Below are positions 1 to 13,210 of a stretch of 64,000 nucleotides of DNA, in pieces (the stretch's first letter is position 1; each line of letters begins with the position of its first letter). Both the position numbers and the translations under genes were made by a program. The notes under the pieces were generated by a model. The model was not told the DNA's origin. It did no database searches and worked only from the letters and a program-made list of their open reading frames with translations. This DNA comes from Tyto alba (taxonomy: Eukaryota > Chordata > Aves > Strigiformes > Tytonidae), in assembly GCF_018691265.1 (NCBI RefSeq), contig NW_024881296.1, positions 5,859,427 to 5,923,426 on the forward strand. The letters are read 5' to 3'.

Positions 1-169
1 CTACCTACAATCTGTGTGACAGCTCCTGACTTTACACCAAAAGTACTTGCTTTGCACACAACAATTACATCAACCAAGTATGGGCATGAATGCTCTCCAA
101 CTTAGGGGATCACTGAACCCAGAGCCTGAACACCGCACTTCAGAGTCACTTCTGTACTCCTGTTGAACA

Positions 170-358
170 TCCCTATAAGAAAGATGGAGCCAAACCTTTT
201 ATCAGGGCCTGGTGCAATAGGAAAAGGGGTAATGGTTTTAAACTAAAAGAGGGTAGATTTAGACTAGATATAAGGAAAACATTTTTTACAATGGCGGTGG
301 TGAAACTCTGGAACGTGTTGCCCAGAGAGTTGGTAGATGCCCCATCCCTGGAGTTAAT
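170..358 (+). mobile_element. CR1 LINE fragment, sense orientation
   Basis: This segment reads as the sense strand of the end of CR1 ORF2 and the adjoining 3' region. In order it has the 'ataagaaagatggag' block, the 'ggaaaaggggtaatgg' block, 'gagggtagatttagactag', 'ataaggaaaacattttttac', 'ggtggtgaaactctggaac' and 'ttgcccagagagttggtag', then 'gccccatccctggag'. All are typical of avian CR1 copies with a few substitutions each. Similarity stops at both ends, and the ATTCTATG-type 3' terminal repeat is missing, so this is an internal scrap truncated on both sides. It has no coding capacity. Boundaries are accurate to about 10 bp. Confidence 0.85.
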
Positions 359-3201
359 TGGTACAGCCAATAACTCAAAGGAAGATAAAGCAATTTACAC
401 AGCTGAGCAGTTGGCCCATTATGCCAAACTAGCATTATACACTTGATGTAAGTGGGCAAAAGGCCATGCCTGAGAAGGGAAGTCTCCTCTGGATGGCTGC
501 AGGCTGTATAGGCTGAGATGCTCTGACCATGGTCACCATGATAAGCCAAACAGCCTCTGACAGGGCTGAACATTCTGGAGCAATAGGGGTGTATAGTAAC
601 ATCATATGGAGGTAAGCACTCACGACAGGCTTGACTCCAGTTTTCCTGAAACATTGCTGGGTTAGTGGTGACTCAGCCACACACTTTTATTTGCATTGCT
701 AACTGCAAACAAAACCGATGATTTAATCATCTGTCTGTACAAAAATAGAGCCCTATGTAAGCAACAGTGTTCCTTGAACAGGTTCTCATTGAAACAAACT
801 ATTTGCTGGTTCTTAAATTAGAGATCAAGCCCTTATCTAGGAGTGTAAGGGGGTAGGTAGGTGGTCTATTGAAAAACTAACCTACTTTATGACTTTGGAT
901 AAAAAAATATATAGGCAAGCTGGACTACACTGACAGTTGAACAAATCCATCTTACAGGGATTTGACTTGAAGTGAGTTCGCAGATTTTCACTCTTCACTC
1001 CAAAATGTTCCCCATTGTTCCAAATGGTCTAATTTCCAGAGGTCTGCTGGTGTCAGGGGTGGCCTGTGATGGGAGGTCATACACTGTCCTGGTCCTTCCT
1101 TTACACCTCAAACTCCCCAGGCCTGTCTGGCTACGATTAGGACTGCATGGTGGGAAAAGCAACATTAGAGGTACACAGGATAAAACTTCTCTTGGGTATC
1201 CACACTTAGGGATTTTTAAGGCAAAATGCAAAATATTTTTTTTTTTTTTAATTCCACCAGTACTCCCTGTTCCTGACTTTGTGTCTGTGCATGTGTGTGT
1301 GCATGAACATGTGTGTATATTCACTTGCACAAATGCCCTGCTTCTTTATAGGCTGCGGTTGAAGATATTCACATGCCAAAACTATTGATATCATCTGATC
1401 TCATGGGTCAATCTGACCTTCTGCAGATTTCTGCCCCAACACAAGTAAGAATGGCTAATTTTTCTGACATGCCACTTGTAGATGAAAATAGAACTGGAAA
1501 AGATTGACTTTCCAGGCAAAGATTCAATGTTCAACATCCAGGCATTTCAGAGATAGTTTTATAGACGAAGGCTGAAATGTGTAACCTGATGAAATTCAAA
1601 GTTTTAGGAATAAAAAATCCAGACATTGCATGGAGTCCTTCACAACACACTGACTGGGTATCAGTGTTTATTACACACTGCAAGGTTCATAACAGTAATG
1701 ATATGGCTGAAAATTCAGCAGTTCAGCAAACACCATGCACAAAAAAATGGACGCTATTGAGGTTCCCTGTTGTTGTTTTCAACTCTGAATTCTCTTCTGT
1801 GTGCTTGGATGATTGCAAGATAAACTTTCCCACCTTCATTCTCCAAGTCTGTACCTCATGCAGATGATTCAAAATGGAAGTGTTCCTGTGAAGTACTGAG
1901 AGTGATTTGAACTAATGTTCTTTACTCTGATGGAAAATTAGGAAATAAAGACAGACATTTCATTTAGAAAATCAGTTACTTGAATCTACTGCTGCAGTAT
2001 CCTTTTGTTGGCAATAAAAAATAACAGGCACAGAGGTATAGTAAGGAGAGCAACTCTGAGCTTCAACTCTTCCATGTTTGATATGCTTAGTGATGTGTGA
2101 GAAGTGGTTGGGATTTATGTCAATGAGAAACACACTGAAGTATGGTTAAGTGGCCTCTGTCATGTTTGTTCAGAAATGAGATGTGGGTGTAGCCTAAGGT
2201 CTTCCATAGATCAAGCACTCCTCACTGGGCCGTGTGTTGGATCACACTCTATGGCAAGATTTCTGATTGCCCCAGGAGAAGAACCCTGCACACCGAAGAG
2301 GTGACACATCAGAATCAAGATCTCCCTTGCAGAACTGTGAGCAGAGTTTTCATTCAAATGATTTACCTTCAAACAAAGAACTTACTGAAAGAAACAGATT
2401 ACTATCTAGTGAGGTTAAAAGATGCACCTGCTTAACAACAGGGCAGAACTTGCTCACCTTAATCAAAAATGAAAAGACAACAGAAGATAGCTTGACCTGA
2501 TTGACTACTTCCATGCAAATACTATAATTAAATGCACTAGAAGACAGCATAAAGCAACAGCAGGAGAGAAAATGGCCCTTTTCAGATGAAGTTTAGAAAA
2601 AGATAAGTCAGCATGATCATGCAAAGGATACGAGGTATGCCCCAGTGCTAGGTTTCACTACCAGCTGACTGGTTGTATGAAGGGACATGATGGGACAAGA
2701 TAAGCAGGAAAGCAAGAAAGTCTCTGCAGCCTCCAATGTCAGATTGTAAGAGTGACTGTATTGGAGAAGGCCAGAGGACTATTTTCTCAGCCTCTACTAA
2801 CCTACACCTTAGAGATTTCCAGATGCAAAGCCACTATTTTTGTGTTCAAGCTCCCAGATGTGAATATATTCTTACAAGAGGGGGTCTTTTAAAACTGTCT
2901 GATACAGTTAAGAGGAATTTGGCCAGTTTGGTGCTCCTAAACTGATCGATCATGTTAAAACACTAGCTGCATCCTCAGCTCCAAATGGGATCTAGAAGGT
3001 GTGCACCAACTCTTTTCCAGGGAGTGTGAGGGTCCATTGAGTGGGGTAAGTTAACAATTGTCTCAGCTGAAAACACACTGGTTGTTTTTGTTGATATAAG
3101 TTATTGTGACACAGTTTCTGGTGTGTAAGTGATTACTGGAAGCAGAGCGCTCCCTTGCTGGACATTCCTATTGGTGCTTGGGCAATACTGGACTTGAGAA
3201 T
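359..3201. other. Unannotated non-coding stretch
   Basis: No gene or recognisable interspersed repeat was found. Visible features are a short T-run at about 1236-1249 and a TG-rich patch at about 1283-1316. The 138-codon open frame at 972-1388 (plus) runs through these two low-complexity patches and resembles no known protein. The rest is ordinary moderately AT-rich sequence. Confidence 0.6.
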
Positions 3202-3253
3202 CAATTAGTCACTGAATCTGTCCTGAATTACAATTATATTCAGTGACTAATTG
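3202..3253. repeat. Perfect 16-bp inverted repeat (hairpin-capable)
   Basis: The left arm 3202-3217 reads caattagtcactgaat. The right arm 3238-3253 is its exact reverse complement, attcagtgactaattg. The spacer is 20 nt (3218-3237). The match stops abruptly on both sides of each arm. A 16-bp perfect arm pair this close is not expected by chance in 64 kb. It could be a MITE remnant, a stem-forming RNA or DNA element, or a small inverted duplication. No target-site duplication is obvious. Confidence 0.9.
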
Positions 3254-5109
3254 TGTGTGCTTTGGTCATCCTTCCTCTCCATTAATGTGTTCCTGTTAAT
3301 TAAGGACCCTGAGAAGATCTCTTTCAGCCTATTATATGGATGCAGGTGGGAATGGAAATGCTTGTCCAGAAGTGAAAGGAGAGGTAGTTAAGGGAGTTTG
3401 TCACACAGCTAATTTTTACCATTTGTTTAATCTGTTACTAAGGGTCATTTGTCAAACTGTGGCTGCTGTTCCTGCCCCTCCTCTTCTTGTTCACAGTAAT
3501 GAACAGCCTGGGAAAAAATTATCCCCTTTCCAAAGGATCAGCAAAGAGGAAGAGTTGATGATAATGGTCCTGAGAAGTGAGAGAGTTGTGCATGGATCAC
3601 TTCCCAGGGCACAAAGGCTGTCTGCACACTCTACACCCAGGAAATGAGGTTAATAAACACCTGCTCACAAGGACAGTGAAAAGATCCTGCTCATGACGAT
3701 GATGAGACTGACCTCTTTGCTGCTTGTTTCCTGAGGCAAGTGACTGGGCACCAATACCCACGCAATGTGATGGGTGACTGTCTGTCTCCACAAGACTTTG
3801 TCTGAAGCTGGTGGGAGAGTTGTGCGTCCAAGGAATGAGGACTTGGGCCTTGCATTGTTTGATAAAAAACTGGCTTGTCAGTCAGCCAAGGGACAGAAAC
3901 AAGGCAAACAAAGTGACAATATCACATAAAAGTTGCAGAGAACATTGTCATGGTAGAAACTTCAAGTGGTAGGGAATGTGGTTTGTGGGACCTCTTGATG
4001 AGAAAATAAATTAACTTTCCAGATAGAAATTTGATACTAAAGTGATTGTGGTGTATGAGGTATTTGAGGCTTACTAGTCTGTCTGGCAGTTTTGTCAAAA
4101 GCTAGAAAATAGCTTTGTAATTTCAGTTTTATCATCACACTTTAGATCTAAGTATTTCATCAGTACAAGCAGGCAGATTCATCATTTTGGAAAGAATAGA
4201 GTGACATTACCTGCAGCTGAATAAAGAATGTGTCACATTAAATATCAATAGTCAAACTCTACTTTTTAGAAGATATTTCATTTTTACCTGGTGCAATTTC
4301 ACTTGACACAGTAGTTGTTCCTCTGTTCTTTATATGTAACAAAACAATATAAGTGATTAAGGAGTTTTTACAGAGACAGGGTAAAAATCAAGTCGGGAAA
4401 CAGAACAAACACTTCAGAAACTATGTGGCATCTATAAAAAGAAGTACGCTTCAGAGAGGAAAAGTTGTATCACTGTGTCAGTAAAAGGATCAGAGCAACC
4501 CTGTAGTCCTACAGACCCTTGTAAGGATTACAGTCAGGTGTTCAGTTTAATAATCAACAGTAGTTTAATTAACTAAAGATTAGTTATTTAGCTGTTGGAA
4601 TGACTGTCTCTCAGTGTGTCTGGCTTCATGACAACAAAGTGTGTTTGGGAGGTCTTGCCTTTTTACATATATGAAATATGGGGTATTTTTCTTTAAATAT
4701 CTTATAAATATTGAAAATTTGAGACTATTATCTGATGGAAACATAAAAGGTGACTTTCTGAGTGTGTTACTCCAGTCCTGTGGCATCACAAGAAAGCCCT
4801 AAGTGAGGGTTCACTCTAGCATGTCTAAATTCTTGGTTCCCTGAATTTCCAGGAAAGAGACCTGACTGAGACATGCTGTGCCATCATCCTTCTTGCTTTG
4901 ACTACTACTACTGGCCTCGCACCCTTTGTTGACATAAAACAGGATGCAAGGAGGGAGGAGAAAGAGGTTATTCACCTGAATATCAACCTGACATAGAAGT
5001 GATCCCAGGCCTCTCTGCTTAGCCACAGCAAAAAGCTGAATCCTCTTATTCCCTTTCAGGAACCAGTTAAACTCCTTTTTTAAAGTACTTTGGTACTGTG
5101 CTTGCATTT
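3254..5109. other. Unannotated non-coding stretch
   Basis: No gene, RNA gene or recognisable repeat was identified. Open frames are at most 103 codons and look random. Confidence 0.55.
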
Positions 5110-5365
5110 CTTCTTTCGGAAAGGTCCTTCCTTCCCTCAGGAAGGATCATTGACAACCTGCTTCTACTTTTCCTAATTTTATTCATGGCCAGTTAGTATT
5201 TGTTTGTTCATGTGCCAAGGTTACTTTTTAGCTTAAATATCTCTTTTCACCTCCCTCAGGTTTACTGCTCTTCAATGTATTGACATTCAGCAGTCACATT
5301 CCCTCTCGGCCACTATTCTGCCAAGCAAAAATAGCTGATTTCTTCAGCTGTCTTGTAAAATTAGT
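5110..5365 (-). mobile_element. Ancient CR1-type LINE 3' fragment, antisense
   Basis: Read on the minus strand, this follows the known sauropsid CR1 3' module. It has an 'agcttggcagaatag' block, 'ggccgagagggaatgtgact', 'atacattgaagagcagtaaa', 'tgagggaggtgaaaagagat', 'atttaagctaaaaagtaac', 'ttggcacatgaacaaac' and 'aactggccatgaataaaatt', then a 'aggttgtcaatgatcc' block. Divergence from the remembered consensus is high (many substitutions and small indels), implying an old insertion. Both ends are truncated and no coding potential remains. Ends are approximate. Confidence 0.78.
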
Positions 5366-8300
5366 TTTTTGTAAGGACACCAAGTTACAGAGTAGATAAT
5401 TGCTTGCATTTCAGTCAGAGCTAACCACAGAATCTTCCTGTGCTAAAAAAGGAGGTATAACACACTTTGTCTCATAAGCAAGGCCAGCTTTTTGTAACAC
5501 TGAGACTTAAGTCCTTATCTCTGGTGAGACACGCTAGTAAATGGTCTCTTACACTAATGTGATGAGCACTTTGATTCACCATTGACTTCAATGTCTAAAT
5601 AAATTTCTTATTAACTAATGTCTTGAAATGCTAAGCATCAACACCAACATTGGACAATGTTGCCCTAATTGTTGGTATTTTCTACTGTATTTCAGTGTAT
5701 CCACACTGTCTGTTCAGAAGCACCCACATCTCACTAGACTTTTTACAGGTCCTGACACCTATCTGGAGTAAATAAATGTTATTTCTCTCTCCATCTATAC
5801 TAACCAGAATCAAAGAGCACATATCAGTTCCTTGAGGTCAGAGAAAGTTGGAAGTAGGCGTAGGCAATGACCAGTCAAGGATTCAGACCCCCAGACTCCT
5901 CCAGTGATCTTGCTCTATCCCATTTGAAATTCAGAAGGAAGAAGACCAGAAAAGTAGTCAAAAAGTTTTGGTAGGTGGTTACTGATTAAGAGGTGTGGTG
6001 ATGAGGTTATGTTTAAGATTGCTTTTCCCCTTTTGTTTCTGTGCCTGTTTTATCCAGATAAAACCATCAAACACTCTGGATATGCTTTGGAGGGCACAGT
6101 TTAGCCTTTCTTTGATTTTGTAAGGCTGTACACTAAAGGAACAGGAAACGTCCATCTTTCTTGTCCCATTAATCGTTTCAGTTTTCATTATTTTCAGTAG
6201 TTGGCATTGAACTGGAAGTTCTCTGGGAAAGAGAGTACCTTTGTTTAATTTTGTCTGTAAATGGCCTACTGCAGTCCTTCTTTGTGTTTCATGTCTTCCC
6301 CTCTATAAATAATATGGTGGTGCGACATCATAGCTCTTTACTCTTGGCTTCTTAACTTCCTTCCTCTCAGTGTCTTTCCATAATTCTTTCTTCCTTTTTA
6401 CTAATTTTTAATCAGTAAGATCAGAATGGACCTGCCCTTTGCTTGCTGAAATACTCTGTCTTCAGCTTCTTCAATCTGCTTCTATATTTTGGATTAATCT
6501 GTCATGTCAATGGAACCCTTAGAAATGACCCATATTTATTTACTGATTTAGATTTACTGTGGATGCTGTCCATTGAGTTCTATGAACACTAATCTTAATC
6601 TATCAATCCTGGTTTCTCCAGTTACACAGGCAAAAATGAAAAAAAAAAAAAAATTTATTGCAGAATTTTTAGGTTGTCTTTCAAGTGGCTTCTTCTCAAA
6701 TTTCAGAGAAAGCCACAAAAATCAGATGCGTTTCAATAGAAGATTTCAAGTGATGGCAAGTCCTTGAAACTGGATTAAATAACAGACCTTATTAGATGTA
6801 ACTGTACAATTTTGCAAAGTTCTGACTTTTTATTTACTTTGTCTCCTGCATTTTGAGATCTAAAACACCTCTTCATGGTGTAGACTTACATCTATCCAAG
6901 TTTTTTTCTGCAAAACTTATTTCTCTCTCCACCGGTCCCCATTTCTCTCCCTGCAGTCCTCTCTCCTAAGGAAATATATGTCTTCTTCATACCTGACTAT
7001 TGTTTCCAGTCTTTTGTTGCCTTGGGTTGAATGTTGACTTGTGAAAGAAGTTATCCTAGAGAAAGACAACATAAGGGCACTTTTTATGAACTCATTGGTT
7101 ATAGTTAATTAGGGACAGAAGGCCAAACTTTCAGCTGAGGTTACTTGCTCCATTTCTGTTGACTTCCAAGGAGACTTCAAAATCTAACCTGAACTGGGCT
7201 GTGTTATTCTTGTGCAGAAGAATCTCTCACCCACCAGAGACATTGCAGCAGGTAGTGGCACTCAGAAGGTAAAGAGCTGCTTGGGATTGGATGGCTATGA
7301 GTTGATCCTCAACACCCAAGAGAGCACATGGTGGTAAGTGTCCTGGCTCCACGTAGCATGGCAGGATGATGATGACGATGCCTAAGCTCCTTCTTACCAC
7401 CTGGATGTGTTGCTCTGTCCTGGACCTACCCACACTTCTGTCTCTCCACATCCTCATGCCTATATCCTCACCAGAAGGCCAGCAGGCCCTGGGGCCACTG
7501 CACACTGACAGCCAGCTGTGTCCATGTTTGAGCTGACAAAGCCAGGATGTGGACTCTGCCACACCAGCTTCTTGCACTCCTTATTTAGAGCAAACCCTTC
7601 CAATATCACATAGTTTCACAGCAGTGTGAGAGCTGATGAAATAAAGGTTTGAAAGAACTGGGAGTTGAAGCTAGAACATTGAAAGAAATTTGAGAAATCA
7701 GTGGAACAAACTTGAGAACACATTTGCTTTGAAGAAATTTCACAGCAAGGCGATGTGAGTTCACAGTGGGAATGTACTGTTCTTTCACAGGACTAGCAGT
7801 AAAATTAGTTCCCAATGGGTCATCAGTCTGACATTTTTTGGCTGATATATTTTAATTTGTATTCATCAGTTGGTCCTCTTGAAGCTAACGATTATTTCTG
7901 TAAACTGCATCATTTCGAGCATCTACTCAAATCTTAGACAAAGCCTAAGGAATTCTGTCTTGTTCTAGGATATACAAGTTTTCCCTCCAGTGCTTTGGCA
8001 AAAGTATCAGGGCATCAGACAAATGGGGTGAGATTATCCAAGTCTTGTGAGGAAAAAAGAAGGTGAATCTGGATTTTCCTCTGGTTCAACTACATCCATG
8101 GAGCACAGCTGTAGGAAGAATTACTATAATGAAACAAAATAGGACATGTCTCATTCCAAAACCATAGGGTAGAGCTCCCTGGGGTCTGTGCTCCCACCAC
8201 TGCAGGGACACTTCAGATCATCTGGAGTCTGACCAATCTACCGCTCCCTCTGTCTGCTTGGGGTTCCTCTTAAGCAAATATTTATCTGTGTTTTCCCTAG

Positions 8301-11300
8301 GCTCTTACGGCAAAAATCACCCCTGCTGAGAACAGGGAAATTCACATCTGGATTCTACCTCCATGTTAATGCAAAAATGCCACTGAGGCATATCAGGGCC
8401 CTTTTAAGGCCTGTGTCCTGGAGGTTAAAAACAAGATGTTCTTTCTCAGCTTTTTTTGTAGTGAGGAGAGTGGTCCCACTTTGCGTGTATGTGCACTGGA
8501 GTTGTAATACAGAGGTCAGTGGGCTTCACTGGAGCCTTAGAGCATCCTACAAGTACAAGGGGGAAGGGCAGAGGGGATTAGGGAGACTAAGTAAAAATAG
8601 AAAATTAGTATTAAAATTTTACAGTGTCCAGTGCAAATCTGCTCATTATGGTTACACTCTCAGGCAATATGCCAGTGGCTAAGATACAACTCTGAGAGGT
8701 AATCCTCCTATAAGGACCACCATTAGTACATGACACAGTCACTGTTTCTCACACAGGCCAACTTAAATAATACATATTTAATGTGATGACAGGTTCAAGG
8801 GGATAGGAACCCAAAGAGAAAATAGAGGCCCAGAGTATCACATGAGCTGAGGAGACACTTAGATTTTATTTCATACATTAGCAACCATTGGAGTGACTGG
8901 CATGTGATGAAAGAGAAAATTTAACCCTGCCTTGCATGGTGGATTACTGCAGCACTGATGGGAAAAATGTCCCGTTTTCACAGCTTTAGACATTAGTGCC
9001 ACAAGACCTTTCTGACTGCCGCTTGACATGCCTGAATGATCTCTCTCCTTAACAGCCTGTATGGAGCTGAATAATTTTTATGGTTCTACTTTAACTTTTG
9101 CCTAAACATGTACATGTGTGTAAACAGTTCTGCCCTCCCCTCCTTATCACAGCTACAAACTCTAACAGCCCTGCCAGTCACCCAGCATCACATCCCCATT
9201 TATACCCCAACTCCAGTCATTTATGCTCAAATACAGAGAGCAAAGAGCTGGGGCAGATCTGTCCCCTGATAGGCACTTCTTAATACAACAGTTAAATGGT
9301 AAAGACATTTTTGTGACTGGTTGGGTCAGGTAACTGAGAGAATTTGTGAGAGCCTAGGGCTGTTCTATCTCCAGTACCAGGACAGTGGTTTTGGAGTGGA
9401 AAAGATTAAAAGTTTATCCAAAGGCTTCTCTAGATGAAACAGAAGTTGTCACTAGATTAATGCTAAATGGAAATTGGAAAAATTTCTAATTCTTTCATAT
9501 ATATCTATATACCTGAACATTTAAATGCGAACATAGCAGACAGACAGAGGATGCTGAAGTGTTCACAGAGATCTTCCATGGTTGGATTTCATATACCGGC
9601 ATGCTTAGCTGAACCTAGATCCAGCAATAGGCTAAACCATGTGTAACTTTAAACCTATTTGTGATCTCTGTGGTGCTATTTGTATGTTCTTTAAGTACCA
9701 AAGAAGCAGAAGCACTTTGGTACCTCAGAGATGAATGGCCCAGCATGTTTTGAATCACAAGCGTGGGGCTCATTTTCTATGTAATATCATGAACTTTGCT
9801 GTCTATTGCTACCTTGTCAGCTTAAAAATTAAACCTTGGGCTAGCTTTCACAATGAGGAAAATTTTGCCAGTATCAGGTAACAATATAAACTATAAATTT
9901 CAGACAAGTTCATTACATTTTTCAGAAGTTTAAGAACCCAGTTTGGTCTGGAGTGAAAGGCTATACCAAGCAAAACTCCATCATTGTGGCAAAATTTGGC
10001 CTAATTTGCTGCGAGAAATTAAAATTTAATTTTAGAAGGGGCAAAAAAATTCAAGAAAGAGTTCTTAGAAGCCTTTATAAAAGGCTTTTAAATACTCATG
10101 TATTTACAAAATTTTATAAAGTTTGCTCTGCTATAATTTTATAAGTGTGTCTTTCACTGTAGAGGTAATTATATGTGGAGAAGGTTAGACATCACTTACT
10201 TGACAGAATGTGGGTGGAAAGACTCTCTTCCCATTATGAAAGTTAATGCCACAATAAGGGGCCCTGGCATGAGACAGGTGGGTGTCCACAACCAGTCCAA
10301 AAGACACACAGTAGGTTTGGGAGTGTTCTGTCAGAGACTTGTGTGTTTTCAGGACAGAAATTTCACCAGCTTCAGTTGTGCTGGTGTTTTATATGCATTC
10401 TAGCCTAGGCAACCTAAACCTGAATGCTCACCCAGAAATTTTAATCTAATTCTTCCAGACATTGTCTTTTCCATTTATGGGGCAATGGAAAGAATGAAAG
10501 GAGAGTTAATACTCAAGAAATTCATTATAAGAAAGAAAATAGGTGTCCTAGGATGTCTGTGGCACCCCAGCCTGGCAGAGATTCTGAAGCAATTTGTTTA
10601 GAAATATGTCTGCTGCTAATTTAACAGCCTGAACTCTTTTCCCAAATGCCCTACTTTCTGGTAATTTGGGAATGTTCTCTTGTGCAGAAGAGGAGACATT
10701 CACAGCTGTACACAGTTTTCTATTAGATTTTAATGTTTCATGTGCTACTCTGAAGTCTACTTTTAAACGTATTTTGGCCCCATTTGTTTGCCCTCTGACC
10801 CATGGAGAGGTCTGACTCACAAACCCTGGCTCCCTACGGCTCATTTCCCAGCAGAAGAAACGAAGTGGCAGGTCTTACAGGACCAGCATTGCTCGGTTCA
10901 AATAAAACAAAAATCCAGCCGTGAGATACATAGGAAGCAGGTCAAGCTTTTAATCTTAACAGAGAGCAGGGGGCTGAGCAGAGCATATATAAGTCATTAA
11001 ATCTTCAATTTTCTGCCTCTCCTTGAGGCTTCCCCTCATTCCCCTTGGGACTGCCAGGGAAATCAGACTCACTTCAAATGCTTCATACACTTGGAGTAGA
11101 AAAACTGCTGTAGAAAAGGGAAAAAAATCCTGGAATAAATCCTTCTCTCAGATGCCCAGGCAAAACTTGCTGAGAGCTGTAAGTCTTACTGCAAGCTGGC
11201 TTCTCAGTGCCATGGGAAAGAGCAAGACGAAGCCACCACCCATGCCAGTGTGAAAACTGCGGTGCCCCAGGGTGCAACACCTCCTGCAACAGACACCACC

Positions 11301-12479
11301 TCTCCTCAGGGTGCCTGCCCGTCACCTACATGGTGGCTGTACCTGGCAAAGACACTTCCCAGCAAACTTTAAGCCCCTCAAGCACTGCAGTACAGCCACA
11401 CCAGGAGGCAGCTCCATGCCACTTAACTCCCCACACACTTGCTTTGCAGCCTACAGAGAGATCTCTCCCATCCCCTGCATTAGCTAGTTTGGGCAGGGAG
11501 TCACAGATGAAGAGTAACCCACCTGCAATATGGTTCATGAGACTGCTGCTCTGCTCTGACCTGTCCGACCAAGCTTCTTTTCACCCTCGTCCAGCCTCTG
11601 CTGCTGCTCCTCAGCGGTCCCACGGGGGCTCAGGTTCAGGCAGGAGGAGAAGGAGCTGAGACACTAGAGTAGGTAAAATGGGAAGACTGAAAGAAGACCA
11701 AGCAATAAAGTAGGCTGGAAACCCTCTTGCTGGCAGAGCAGAGGTGGCAAGGGTGAGCTTGTTGAGACAGAGCGTTGCTGCACCCTCTTCCCCCTGCCCT
11801 AATTAGGAATGTGTTGTACCTGGTAGCTCTTAATCAGAGATGGTCCAGGCTAAGTCGCCTGTCAAGACATTGTATGATATGTGGTCAGACACATGCAGGT
11901 GATTCACCATGGGTAGACAGATTTAAAAGCTATAAGCTAACAAGTTGTATAAAGCTTTGCTATTCCTTAACAGTGTCACACAAGCTGAAGTGTTACTGTG
12001 CTGCTTCAGTGACTGCTTGGGCCACCTTTTATTTTTTTCCTACATTGTTTTATTACCTGCCATGCTGTGTTCTGATATTTGAGACTCCTCACAAAGCTGA
12101 CTGTCCTGCTGACAGAGGACCTATTCTTCCAGGAGGAGGTCAGACACCCTCTTATCTCCCTTTTCACACCCCACATGAGAAGGTCTACTGTTTCGTCCCC
12201 CTGTGAACTTGTGCTATGCCAAGCAGTCCTTCTTCTTACCCGAGTCCCCGTCCAGGATACTTCCATCAATTTTGATTTTTTTGCCTGCAATTAATGTTGG
12301 AGCAGCACCCCAATTGTCTGCCATTAAAACCAAACCCCTTGGGTTTTGGAGCACATATGTAGTGAGAGGAGACTGTTTTGCTACTGTGCAGCAGATTTGG
12401 CTGGGCAAAAAAACACTATTTGACCATTCATCTTGGTATTGCATTTCAGGACACAATGGTTTCACCTCCTGAGATCTTT
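5366..12479. other. Unannotated non-coding stretch
   Basis: About 7 kb with no supported gene. An A-run lies at about 6638-6653. A segment near 7110-7180 starts with 'ggccaaactttcagctg' and contains 'gttgacttccaaggag', resembling half of the palindromic sauropsid MITE-like repeats, but it is too degraded to call. Open frames (up to 150 codons, 11207-11659 plus) match nothing recognised. The 11.0-11.7 kb part is somewhat more GC-rich than its surroundings. Confidence 0.5.
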
Positions 12480-13210
12480 AGATTCTCTGGGCTCTCCTCT
12501 TCCTCTTGCTGTGTTTTGGCAGGCACCATCTTTGCTTCTGCTTTTTGAGTTTATTGTCAACTTGTCTTTTGATCCTCTTTCTATTTCTCTGCTTTCTATA
12601 AAGTGACTTCAATTACAGCTTGGACTGCAGAAGCAACCCTGTGTTAACCAACTTACATCTCTGTCTTGATTTCTCCATTTGTATTGTACTCAACATTTCT
12701 GCCTCTTCCTTCACCCTCCCATCTGGCTGTGCAGATCCAGAACAACAGCACTGAATGCTCTCCTTTGCAATGTTCCACTTGCCTTTCTCACTGATGTTAA
12801 TTTCCCTGTCACCTCCTTTTGCATCTCCACTGTCAGATTTTATTCCCCTCTCTCCTCCCTTTTCATCACCCTGGTTTGTTACTGGAAACTGTTGAGTATT
12901 TCTTCCTTTCCAACACTTTGTTTTTCTTCCCGTGCCTATGCGACGTCTCTTGCCCAGGTATTGATTAACTCTTGCTTTGTTCTTTAACATTTTCTCCTGT
13001 CTGCTCTGGAAAGACTTCACACAGACTATCTCTACCAGTACCATATTTCCCTTTCCAGACACATCACTCCCCATGTGAATCTCTAAGACTCTCACTGGCA
13101 CCCCAGGGTAAGGTCAAGTCTCTTTTGCCTTTCTCTTTGAAGCTTCACACAACTCCCCTCCAGCCAACTTCCTTGCTTTTACTTTGTCTCATTCCTTGTC
13201 CGGTTTGAAT
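12480..13210. other. Pyrimidine-rich, strand-asymmetric tract
   Basis: The plus strand is strongly enriched in C and T over about 700 bp, with many ctcc, cttt and tttc words. As a result the complementary purine-rich strand is open for 162 codons (12613-13101, minus), encoding a Lys/Glu/Gly/Arg-rich string of low information. The plus strand is also open at 12679-12987. Open frames on both strands together with skewed composition argue against real coding. I did not recognise a repeat family. It may be an old repeat or a polypurine/polypyrimidine element. Confidence 0.5.

Noticed and set aside
7110..7180. Possible half of a palindromic MITE-like repeat ('ggccaaactttcagctg', 'gttgacttccaaggag')
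   Set aside because: Too short and degraded to distinguish from chance. No palindromic partner arm is found.
10070..10086. Small palindrome agccttt/aaaggct
   Set aside because: Seven-base arms of this kind are common by chance in 64 kb.
12613..13101. 162-codon minus-strand open frame rich in Lys, Glu, Gly and Arg
   Set aside because: It is the complement of a pyrimidine-rich tract. The composition reflects base skew, and the opposite strand is also open.
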